Positions 1 to 5,257 of a DNA stretch of 5,606 bases are shown piece by piece. The notes beneath the pieces are model-generated. The model searched no databases, was not told where the DNA came from, and saw nothing but the letters and a program-made list of their open reading frames with translations. The DNA comes from Candidatus Omnitrophota bacterium (GTDB lineage Bacteria; Omnitrophota; Gorgyraeia; Gorgyraeales; Gorgyraeaceae), in contig JAGVFL010000035.1 of NCBI GenBank assembly GCA_020057645.1, forward strand, positions 1 through 5,606. Direction: 5' to 3'. Made by a program: the position numbers and the translations under genes. Positions within the stretch are counted from its first letter, which is position 1. Every line of letters starts with the position of its first letter.

Positions 1-1
1 A

Positions 2-514
2 GAATTCTGCAAAGCTTTGGAGAAAATTAAATATAGAGGGTATGAAGTCGAAGACATTTCAGATGGAAGAAAAATAGTTATAACAAAGCCTGGCGGAAAA
101 TTCACTTACGGCACGATTAAAAAAGAAGACTTTATGGTTTGGATTTATGATAAAAAAGATGAATCTCTTTGGTTAATTTCCCATCAAAATATCATGGACG
201 AACTAAAGGAGAAGGCCGCTAGCGATTCAAAAGAAACTCTAAAGATCATTGATGGGTTAATGAGAGTTTATAATGGAGAAGACCCTAATGATGTTCTAAC
301 GGAAATAAATTTAAGGAATCCATGCGGAGAAATTCCTGAGGTTCTTTTTAAAGCTTATAAATGGATTTGGGGACAAGAAGACTGCAATTATCCTCCGCCT
401 AAATATAAAGGCAGATCCATGTCTTGGGAAGGTTGGAAGAAAGTAGATGAACACTGGGAAAAGACAGGAGAAGGCATAGCTGATTTGAGAGAGAAATTAA
501 AAAAAGAAATTTAA
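2..514 (+). CDS. Hypothetical protein, 5'-truncated by the window edge
   Basis: I do not recognise this protein. The frame is open from base 2, giving EFCKA before the TTG codon at 17. That TTG has no Shine-Dalgarno sequence before it, so I read the gene as cut by the left edge rather than starting at 17. Counting from that TTG as residue 1, the visible part has 165 residues and no signal peptide or membrane segment. It starts with a beta-rich stretch (about residues 4-58, including VWIYD and LWLISHQ). A helical, charged region follows (59-95), then a segment rich in aromatic residues and cysteine (101-140, NPCGEIPEVLF, WIWGQEDCNYPPP, SWEGW). It ends in a charged helix (141-165). The composition suggests a soluble cytoplasmic protein. 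Base use looks more AT-rich than in the next gene. No terminator is visible after the stop; the next gene has its own promoter, so they are probably separate units. Confidence 0.75.
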   Translation, partial: EFCKALEKIKYRGYEVEDISDGRKIVITKPGGKFTYGTIKKEDFMVWIYDKKDESLWLISHQNIMDELKEKAASDSKETLKIIDGLMRVYNGEDPNDVLTEINLRNPCGEIPEVLFKAYKWIWGQEDCNYPPPKYKGRSMSWEGWKKVDEHWEKTGEGIADLREKLKKEI

Positions 515-534
515 TTTGTTAAAAAGAATAGTAA

Positions 535-605
535 CCGTCCTATTTAGGTACACCCTAATAAATCTCCTAATGTTACACTTTTGACAATGACAGTTTTGTC
601 GCCTT
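535..605 (+). repeat. Two-block intergenic repeat, copy A
   Basis: This aligns without gaps to 2211-2281. Block 1 (535-552, CCGTCCTATTTAGGTACA) is identical in both copies. A 22-base middle part (553-574) matches at only about 9 positions. Block 2 (575-605) matches at 30 of 31 bases; the one difference is A at 592 against G at 2268. Block 2 contains the core GACAATGAC (583-591) and a short inverted repeat, GACAA (583-587) with TTGTC (596-600). The outer dyad that is perfect in copy B is degraded here, with 6 of 9 pairs kept between 569-577 and 597-605. The copy ends 57 bases before a TATAAT box. It may be an operator shared with the downstream copy or a mobile-element remnant; sequence alone does not decide. 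Confidence 0.8.
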
Positions 606-659
606 AATTCTCATTCCCGAAAGATTTTTGAAAGAAAACCGCCTCCGGATGCGTAGAAG

Positions 660-668
660 TGATATAAT
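660..668 (+). promoter_or_regulatory. Extended -10 promoter of the phospholipase-D-like gene
   Basis: TGATATAAT is a perfect TATAAT (663-668) preceded by the extended -10 TGn. No good -35 hexamer lies 16-18 bases upstream; 640-645 is CGCCTC. The start point would fall near 674-676, only about 5-7 bases before the ATG at 681. The downstream context TATAATTAAATAGA closely matches the second promoter of the window (2317 onward), so the two promoters look related. Confidence 0.6.
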
Positions 669-680
669 TAAATAGATTAT

Positions 681-1298
681 ATGAACCGAGCTTGCCTTAA
701 ACTGCTATTCCTGATTTTACTCACTAGTCTCATTATACCCGCTCCGGCCAATGCCGCTAATTTTCACGATGCGAAAGTAACGGATATCTCGGACCGCAAG
801 TACGAACCTGCTGTTATTGAGCTATTGGATAGCGCCGAGCGGTCTATTATTATCTCAATGTATATCCTGAAGCCCTCATCCGCGCCTGTGGCCTTGCTCG
901 TAAAAGACCTCACTGAAGCGTTACAGCGCGGCGTAAAAGTGGAAATATATCTAAATACCCGCTTTCAGTCAGATAACGCCGGGCGCAGGCAGGTTATTAA
1001 AACCCTCAAGAAATTAAGCAGTCGCTACCTGTTGATCAAAACTGATTTCACGCATGGTAAAGATGCATGGATAACGCTTGAAAAGCTCCCCGGAGGCGAC
1101 TTTATCGTTGATTCCGGGATTTTCGCCCCTGATTTTTTAGCCGGAATTTCCTCCTCAGGAAAAGCTGTTTTATTGATCGATGCGCTGCTGAAAGACCAGG
1201 GCAGCCGTATGGAGGATTTTTCGCAAATAGATCTGTGCCGCCGCTTTTACATCCTCCCCATGCAATTCCATAAAGGCCTGGAAGAACTTCGTCAGTAG
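681..1298 (+). CDS. Secreted phospholipase-D-like protein lacking a canonical HKD motif
   Basis: The protein has 205 residues with a clear signal peptide: NRACLK, a hydrophobic core at 8-20 and likely cleavage after ANA at 25, so it is probably periplasmic or surface-located. Residues 28-100 look like the N-terminal half of a PLD-family domain, with a motif of the type DISDRKYEPAVIELLDSAERS, then IIISMYILK and LTEALQRGVKVEIYLN. The catalytic HxKxxxxD...GSxN signature is not found. The nearest match is THGK at 124-127, where the aspartate position is Thr132 and GSxN is absent. Residues about 131-205 look like a winged-helix tail ending in FHKGLEELRQ, and they end abruptly after that helix. Full family members often have an HKD segment where this one passes straight from RYLLIKTDF into the tail. 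I infer an internal deletion or a degenerate protein, so catalytic activity is doubtful. No Shine-Dalgarno is seen; the ATG lies about 13 bases after the -10 box, suggesting a near-leaderless message. Confidence 0.75.
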   Translation: MNRACLKLLFLILLTSLIIPAPANAANFHDAKVTDISDRKYEPAVIELLDSAERSIIISMYILKPSSAPVALLVKDLTEALQRGVKVEIYLNTRFQSDNAGRRQVIKTLKKLSSRYLLIKTDFTHGKDAWITLEKLPGGDFIVDSGIFAPDFLAGISSSGKAVLLIDALLKDQGSRMEDFSQIDLCRRFYILPMQFHKGLEELRQ

Positions 1299-1306
1299 GA
1301 GGAGGA
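1299..1306 (+). promoter_or_regulatory. Strong Shine-Dalgarno directly after a stop codon
   Basis: GAGGAGGA follows the TAG at 1296-1298 immediately. It is by far the strongest ribosome binding site in this part of the window, yet it lies about 94 bases from the hydrolase ATG and so cannot serve it directly. It stands 7 bases before a GTG at 1314 that opens a short frame. Confidence 0.5.
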
Positions 1307-1313
1307 TTAGCCG

Positions 1314-1403
1314 GTGAGGATCTTAATTCGTAACCCAAGGATATTTACAAGGCACGCGGGGCGAGATTGTACTCAAATAGGATGCCTACAAGAGACTAAA
1401 TGA
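1314..1403 (+). CDS. Possible 29-codon micro-ORF coupled to the hydrolase gene
   Basis: A GTG at 1314, seven bases after GAGGAGGA, opens 29 codons ending at TGA 1401-1403. That stop overlaps the hydrolase start in an ATGA arrangement (ATG 1400-1402). The peptide begins MRILIRNPRIF and ends GCLQETK. It is basic, has two cysteines and resembles no family I know. The hydrolase has only a weak ribosome binding site of its own, so translation of this short frame could deliver ribosomes to it. Alternatively it is a chance frame in a 101-base intergenic stretch, with the strong site left over from a lost gene. The length gives no statistical support; the case rests on the ribosome binding site and the stop-start overlap. 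Confidence 0.3.
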   Translation: MRILIRNPRIFTRHAGRDCTQIGCLQETK

Positions 1404-2200
1404 TGGTAAGAATTATTTTAATACTTCTGTTAGGCCTTGGTTTAATATTCGGTTATGTTAAATACCTTGAGCATAAAGGCGTATATTATCCTGTTAAAGA
1501 AATATTGATTTATCCTGAATCAGCAGGGCTTTCTTTTAATGATGTATACATTACCACAGAAGATAATATTATAATAAATGGCTGGTTCATACCAAATCCC
1601 AAAGCCGAATACATCCTGCTTTTTTTTCATGGAAATGCCGGCAATATCGGAGACAGGATTGATAAGTTAAAACTCCTTTACCAGGCAGGTTTCGGTATCC
1701 TTATTATTGACTACAGAGGATTCGGTAAAAGCCGGGGCAGGGCGCTGGAATCAGGGTTTTACCGCGATGCATCTGCGGCATATGATTATTTAATGAATAC
1801 GATAAATGTCAAGCCGGAGCAGCTTGTTCTTTACGGTGAATCGTTGGGAAGCGCTGTAGCCGTGGATCTCGCTTTTCATAGAAAAGTCAGGGCCTTGATA
1901 TTGGAAGGCGCTTTTTCGCGCGGCAGGGATATGGCGGTCAGGATATATCCTTTATTGCCCAGATTTGTTTTTTCTAACAGCTTTGATTCTTTGACAAAGA
2001 TTAAAGAAATCAATGCGCCAAAATTATTTATACACAGCCGGGATGATGAAATAGTGCCTTTTAATCTGGCTAAGAAGCTTTATGATAATGCCAAAGGGCC
2101 AAAGGAATTTTTAGAGATACAGGGAGATCATAATAGTGCTTTCTTGAGTTCTCAGCGTTCGTATATTTCTTCAATCAGTACGTTTATAGAAAAACTTTAG
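1400..2200 (+). CDS. Membrane-anchored alpha/beta hydrolase, BEM46/ABHD13-like
   Basis: The 266 residues match the usual length of this serine hydrolase family. Residues 4-20 form a hydrophobic N-terminal anchor without a convincing cleavage site, so the catalytic domain is probably held on the outer face of the inner membrane. The oxyanion-hole motif HGNAGN is at 77-82, followed by DYRGFGKS (104-111). The nucleophile elbow GESLGS puts Ser148 as nucleophile. The acid is Asp216 in HSRDDEIVP, matching the family's HGxxDxxVP, and the base is His244 in GDHNS. All three triad residues are present, so the enzyme should be active as an esterase, lipase or thioesterase; the substrate cannot be read from sequence. 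Two adjacent ATGs (1400 and 1403) could start it; both have only a weak AAGAGA upstream. It follows the phospholipase-D-like gene by 101 bases with no promoter or terminator obvious between them, so co-transcription is likely and a joint lipid or envelope role is possible. No terminator is visible after the stop. Confidence 0.9.
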   Translation: MMVRIILILLLGLGLIFGYVKYLEHKGVYYPVKEILIYPESAGLSFNDVYITTEDNIIINGWFIPNPKAEYILLFFHGNAGNIGDRIDKLKLLYQAGFGILIIDYRGFGKSRGRALESGFYRDASAAYDYLMNTINVKPEQLVLYGESLGSAVAVDLAFHRKVRALILEGAFSRGRDMAVRIYPLLPRFVFSNSFDSLTKIKEINAPKLFIHSRDDEIVPFNLAKKLYDNAKGPKEFLEIQGDHNSAFLSSQRSYISSISTFIEKL

Positions 2201-2210
2201 AATATCATAG

Positions 2211-2281
2211 CCGTCCTATTTAGGTACAGCCCTCCGGATATGTTAAGGCGACACTTTTGACAATGACGGTTTTGTCGCCTT
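2211..2281 (+). repeat. Two-block intergenic repeat, copy B
   Basis: This is the second copy of the element at 535-605, in the same orientation and with the same internal spacing. Block 1 (2211-2228) is identical to copy A; block 2 (2251-2281) differs at one base. Here block 2 completes a perfect 9-bp inverted repeat, AAGGCGACA (2245-2253) with TGTCGCCTT (2273-2281), centred at 2263 on the core GACAATGAC (2259-2267). The copy begins 10 bases after the hydrolase stop and runs into a second dyad and a promoter. A perfect TTGACA (2257-2262) lies within it, but no good -10 box follows at the right distance. Confidence 0.8.
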
Positions 2282-2309
2282 TACAAATCGACAATGTCAG
2301 TTTGTAAAG
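2279..2309 (+). promoter_or_regulatory. Compound dyad, probable operator
   Basis: CTTTACAAA (2279-2287) and TTTGTAAAG (2301-2309) form a perfect 9-bp inverted repeat. An inner GACA-A-TGTC (2290-2298) shares the same centre, base 2294, so 13 of 15 half-site positions are symmetric. The single-base inner loop rules out a full RNA hairpin and favours a protein-binding DNA site. It overlaps the -35 region of the following promoter. Its core GACAATGTC repeats that of the upstream dyad (GACAATGAC, centred at 2263), 31 bp or about three helical turns away. The binding protein is unknown. Confidence 0.55.
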
Positions 2310-2322
2310 TTTGTGGTATAAT
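2294..2322 (+). promoter_or_regulatory. Promoter of the four-gene operon
   Basis: TGGTATAAT (2314-2322) is an extended -10 with a perfect TATAAT at 2317-2322. A 17-base spacer puts ATGTCA (2294-2299) at -35, with 4 of 6 consensus bases, inside the compound dyad. A repressor on that dyad would block polymerase. The start point would be near 2329, about a dozen bases before the ATG at 2341, with AGAGG (2328-2332) in that short leader. Confidence 0.6.
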
Positions 2323-2340
2323 TAATCAGAGGAAAACATC

Positions 2341-2775
2341 ATGAAGATAAAGATAGTTTTATTATTGGCGGTAATTTTATTTTTCCAATCCCCTGTTTAC
2401 GCCGAAGCCGCTACTGTAAAACAAAAGGTAGTCGGTAAAACAATTAAGATTGTAGCCAGGATTGCTGTAGCGACAACGAATATTGAAAAGACAAAGAAAA
2501 GACTTGTCAATAAATTGAGACTGATGGGGGATAAACAATTTAGGACGCAGTATGCTAAGTTTTATGAGCTGATAAAGGATATGCCCCAGGATATTAAGAT
2601 TATTTACAAGGTCACTCCGGCCATGACCAGGGAGCAGATGATTGAAAATATAGAATCAGTGGATAAGAAAAAGATATATAAAATAATAAACAGTATTCCC
2701 GATAAAACAGTTGCGGAACTTTTTAAAGAATATCGCAGGGAATATCATGGCCGTCCTAATAACAAGATACAATAA
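2341..2775 (+). CDS. Small secreted protein of unknown function
   Basis: The 144 residues begin with a typical signal peptide: MKIK, a hydrophobic core at 5-16 (IVLLLAVILFF) and a likely cut at VYA-EA near residue 21. No lipobox cysteine is present; the mature protein has no cysteine at all. The mature part is lysine-rich and mostly helical. It has a segment VKQKVVGKTIKIVARIAVATTNIEKTKKRL (about 26-55, shown here only to its key basic pattern), then helices at 66-80 and 97-140, with no catalytic motif visible. I recognise no family. Export to the periplasm is well supported, the role is not. It is the first gene after the promoter at 2314-2322, with AGAGG 8 bases before the ATG, and is followed after 23 bases by the CxxC protein. 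Its last codons (2741-2758) match the bases around the start of repeat copy B at 17 of 18 positions, so its C-terminal end may be repeat-derived. Confidence 0.75.
   Translation: MKIKIVLLLAVILFFQSPVYAEAATVKQKVVGKTIKIVARIAVATTNIEKTKKRLVNKLRLMGDKQFRTQYAKFYELIKDMPQDIKIIYKVTPAMTREQMIENIESVDKKKIYKIINSIPDKTVAELFKEYRREYHGRPNNKIQ
2741..2758 (+). repeat. Partial third match to the repeat start
   Basis: AATATCATGGCCGTCCTA matches 2201-2218 (AATATCATAGCCGTCCTA) at 17 of 18 bases, in the same orientation and 540 bases downstream. The match covers the bases just before repeat copy B and its first eight bases. It lies inside the coding end of the small secreted protein, where it encodes EYHGRPN. It stops before the rest of the element, so it is at most a fragment. 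Confidence 0.4.
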
Positions 2776-2798
2776 CCTCTAACAGGGAAAGGAGCAAG

Positions 2799-3296
2799 AT
2801 GAAAAAAATTCTTAAACGCAAAGATTCTTCAGTCCCGCAGCAGGATAAACAAGATATGGCAGCTGTAATTAATAAAATGCAGGAACAACTCGTTTCTGTG
2901 GAAAAGAAAATAGATGCCTTACTCCTCCGGTCTCCGGAAAAGCCTTCGGCGGAAAAACATTTTTCAAAACCTTTCCAGCGTTTTGACCATTCTCACCATC
3001 ACGGCAAAGGAGAGCGGGATAATAATTTCAGAGAAAGAAGCTTTACTAAAGTAATCTGCTCAGATTGCAAGAAAGAGTGCGAAGTGCCTTTTAAGCCTAG
3101 CGGAGACCGTCCGGTGTATTGCAAGGAGTGTTTTTCAAAACGCAAGGATAATAGAGGACCGACTAAAGAAAACTACGATAATAAACCAAGAGAACAGGTT
3201 TTTACCCCGGAACGCCATTTTTATAAACAGAAAAACAGCGAAAACCGAAAGCCGGGCAAAAGAAAACAGTCAGGTTCCCGAAGGCGAAAAGGATGA
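2799..3296 (+). CDS. CxxC-x17-CxxC domain zinc-binding protein
   Basis: The protein has 165 residues and no signal peptide. Residues 18-44 (MAAVINKMQEQLVSVEKKIDALL) form a short amphipathic coiled-coil-like helix that could pair subunits. A linker rich in Pro, Lys and His follows (45-82, with HSHHHGK). The zinc-binding core is Cys87-xx-Cys90, then 17 residues, then Cys108-xx-Cys111, with VPFKPSGDRPVYC between. This is the signature of the CxxC-x17-CxxC domain (TIGR04272 as I recall it); Cys94 is an extra cysteine. The tail (112-165) is strongly basic and low in complexity, ending SGSRRRKG. The basic tail and zinc knuckle suggest nucleic-acid or ribosome binding; this is inference, since the family function is not established. 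AAAGGAG (2788-2794) lies 4 bases before the ATG. Spacing of 23 bases to the gene before and 28 to the ligase after supports an operon. Confidence 0.85.
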   Translation: MKKILKRKDSSVPQQDKQDMAAVINKMQEQLVSVEKKIDALLLRSPEKPSAEKHFSKPFQRFDHSHHHGKGERDNNFRERSFTKVICSDCKKECEVPFKPSGDRPVYCKECFSKRKDNRGPTKENYDNKPREQVFTPERHFYKQKNSENRKPGKRKQSGSRRRKG

Positions 3297-3324
3297 TTCT
3301 TGCGCCTGAACACTTTGAAAAAAG

Positions 3325-4932
3325 ATGCCGCTAAATATGAAAGATAGTCTAGCTGAAAATTTAACAATGATGCTCGAAAAAAATGCGGAAATATTTTTTG
3401 ATAAGACCGCTTTATTTTTTTCGGATAAAAAGATCAGTTATAAAGAATTGTACCGGATGTCCGGCAGACTGAGTCAGGGCCTGAAAAATCTGGGCATTAA
3501 AAAGAAAGACAAGGTAGCGTTGTTCCTGCAGAATGCCCCGGAGTTCGTAGTCAGTTATTTTGCCATTATTGACATAGGGGCAATCTGCGTGCCTGTAAAT
3601 AACATGTTAAAAGAGGAGGAGCTCGGGTTTATTTTAAAGGATTCCGGCGCGAGACTTATTATAAGTTCAATCGCGTATCTGGATATTGTAAATTCAGCGA
3701 AGATGAAAGCCCCTGATCTGGGATATACGGTTATTATAGACGGCTTGGCGCCCAATACTTTTAATTTTTATGAGATGATGGAGCGTAGCGTTATAAAAAA
3801 AGAAGATATCTCTATAAAACCGGATGAGGTGGCATCCATACTTTATACCTCCGGCACAACCGGCAACCCCAAAGGCGCGATGCTCACCCATAAAAATCTT
3901 CTCTCAAACGTCAAGAGCTGCATATCCGCCATAGGTGTCTCTGAAAAAGATAACTTTATCTGCGTCTTGCCCATGTTTCACTCTTTTGCCTTCACTGTCT
4001 GCATCCTCCTGCCGCTTTCGCTGGGGGCCAGCATTACCATCATTGAACACGTGATGCCTTTCCGCAGGGTTGTCAGAAATGTTATAAAAAAGAAAATCAC
4101 TGTATTTGTAGGCATACCTTCCATATTTAATATCCTGGCGCACATGGAGATACCTCATGTATTTACTTCAAGGGTGCTCAAGCTTATCGACCCTCTTAAG
4201 CTGTGCATCTCAGGGGCGTCTGCATTGCCGACAGAAGTTTTAAAGGCCTTTGAGGATAAATTCAGGGTCCCTCTTTTGGAAGGGTATGGATTAACAGAGG
4301 CCTCGCCTGTGGTATCATTTAATCCGGAGCGCGGAACGATAAAACCCAATTCGGTAGGATTGCCTGTCGAGGGCGTAGAAGTGAAGATAGTCGATGATAA
4401 GGACAGGCAGTTGGCCTGTAACGGGATAGGCGAACTTCTGGTCAAGGGCGACAATGTGATGAAAGGGTATTTTAACAGGGATGCCGAAACAAGGGAAATT
4501 ATAAAAGATAATTGGCTTTATACGGGCGATATAGCAAGGATTGATGAGGACGGGTATATCTACATTGTAGACAGGAAAAAGGACATGATCAATGTGCGGG
4601 GCCTTAATGTCTATCCGGTAGAGATAGAAAAGGTTTTACTGAGGCACCCTAAGATTAAAGAGGCGGCGGTCGTAGGCCTGGCTGATAGGTTTAAAGGAGA
4701 AGTGCCAAAGGCATTCATTGTTTTAAAGGAAAATGAGGCGCTCAGCGGATCAGAGGTTATTAAATACCTGAGAAAAAATCTGGCTTTGTTTAAGATTCCA
4801 AAGTCCGTAGAATTCACTCAGGCCCTGCCCAAAACATCTACAGGGAAAATACTCAAAAGACAGTTAAGGGGCGGTAGTAACAAAACAACAGGGACAATGC
4901 TGGTTTTATTTTTAGCGGGATTGATCAATTAA
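3325..4932 (+). CDS. AMP-dependent acyl-CoA synthetase, long-chain fatty acid CoA ligase type
   Basis: This 535-residue cytoplasmic ANL-superfamily enzyme should activate a carboxylic acid with ATP to an acyl-adenylate and pass it to CoA. The usual core motifs are present in order: the P-loop-like YTSGTTGNPKG (174-184), the aromatic-ligand motif YGLTE (321-325), YTGD with the ribose-binding Asp402, the hinge region DRKKDMINVRGLNVYPVEIE (416-435, hinge near Lys418-Asp420) and PKTSTGKILKR with catalytic Lys508. The enzyme should be active. GLNVYPVEIE and the overall pattern favour FadD-like medium or long fatty acyl ligases over acetyl-CoA synthetases; the substrate is inferred. Family members usually end within about ten residues of the KILKR motif. 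This one continues with GGSNKTTGTMLVLFLAGLIN, whose last 12 or so residues are hydrophobic. ATG 3325 is the best start; a second ATG at 3337 is possible, and neither has a good ribosome binding site. It lies 28 bases after the CxxC gene and 37 before the DUF5661 gene. Confidence 0.93.
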   Translation: MPLNMKDSLAENLTMMLEKNAEIFFDKTALFFSDKKISYKELYRMSGRLSQGLKNLGIKKKDKVALFLQNAPEFVVSYFAIIDIGAICVPVNNMLKEEELGFILKDSGARLIISSIAYLDIVNSAKMKAPDLGYTVIIDGLAPNTFNFYEMMERSVIKKEDISIKPDEVASILYTSGTTGNPKGAMLTHKNLLSNVKSCISAIGVSEKDNFICVLPMFHSFAFTVCILLPLSLGASITIIEHVMPFRRVVRNVIKKKITVFVGIPSIFNILAHMEIPHVFTSRVLKLIDPLKLCISGASALPTEVLKAFEDKFRVPLLEGYGLTEASPVVSFNPERGTIKPNSVGLPVEGVEVKIVDDKDRQLACNGIGELLVKGDNVMKGYFNRDAETREIIKDNWLYTGDIARIDEDGYIYIVDRKKDMINVRGLNVYPVEIEKVLLRHPKIKEAAVVGLADRFKGEVPKAFIVLKENEALSGSEVIKYLRKNLALFKIPKSVEFTQALPKTSTGKILKRQLRGGSNKTTGTMLVLFLAGLIN

Positions 4933-4969
4933 TCTAACATGGTTAGTATTGCCGGAGGGGAGGTAAAGA

Positions 4970-5245
4970 ATGAGCGGCAAAAAATATATTACGCGAGAAG
5001 AGGCTAAAAAAATCGGAGACGAACTCGGCATAAAATGGGATAAGTTTGACGTTGAACAGTTTAGGCAGGGCATGGATGTGGAATTGGAACACGGGCTGAG
5101 AGATCCTAAAACAAATGTCACGAATAATGACAGCATCATTACAGGCAAAATAGCGCTTGCCCATCTTAACGAGTTTCCTGATTATTACACCAGGCTGGAA
5201 GAGATGGAAGAAGAAGCGGAAAAATACTGGGAAGGGAAAAAATAG
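4970..5245 (+). CDS. DUF5661 family protein
   Basis: The protein has 91 residues and no signal peptide or membrane segment. It reads along its whole length as the small DUF5661 family: an N-terminal ITREEAKKIGDELGI helix, the conserved block FDVEQFRQGMDVELEHG (residues about 26-42), DPKTNVTNND, then KIALAHLNEFPDYYTRLEEM and a glutamate-rich end. The conserved acidic and histidine residues (Glu38, Glu40, His41, His65) might bind metal, but the family's function is not known to me and no activity should be assumed. A strong ribosome binding site, GGGGAGG (4957-4963), lies 6 bases before the ATG. It is the last gene of the likely operon: 37 bases after the ligase, and followed 12 bases on by a terminator hairpin. 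The same family often appears as a stand-alone small gene elsewhere, so the operon link may be positional only. Confidence 0.85.
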   Translation: MSGKKYITREEAKKIGDELGIKWDKFDVEQFRQGMDVELEHGLRDPKTNVTNNDSIITGKIALAHLNEFPDYYTRLEEMEEEAEKYWEGKK

Positions 5246-5257
5246 GAAGAATGTTTT

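Noticed and set aside
581..609. Promoter starting from the TTGACA inside repeat copy A, with TTAATT at a 17-base distance
   Set aside because: The -10 matches at only 3 of 6 bases, copy B has nothing better, and a perfect extended -10 lies nearer each gene.
1124..1132. HKD-type phospholipase D active site sought around THGK in the 681-1298 product
   Set aside because: Only H and K match; the Asp and GSxN positions do not, so I do not claim a catalytic site.
1102..1338. Minus-strand open frame of 78 codons
   Set aside because: It lies opposite the phospholipase-D-like gene, whose signal peptide and family similarity are clear; the translation is low-complexity and shows no domain.
4155..4454. 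Minus-strand open frame of 99 codons, with others at 3555-4158 and 4611-4817
   Set aside because: All lie antisense to the acyl-CoA ligase, whose motifs are continuous through these regions.
4934..4946. Small inverted repeat CTAAC-ATG-GTTAG after the ligase gene
   Set aside because: A 5-bp AT-rich stem with no T-tract is too weak for a terminator and could occur by chance.
4912..5164. Two minus-strand frames across the DUF5661 gene
   Set aside because: The plus-strand gene has a strong ribosome binding site and full-length family similarity.
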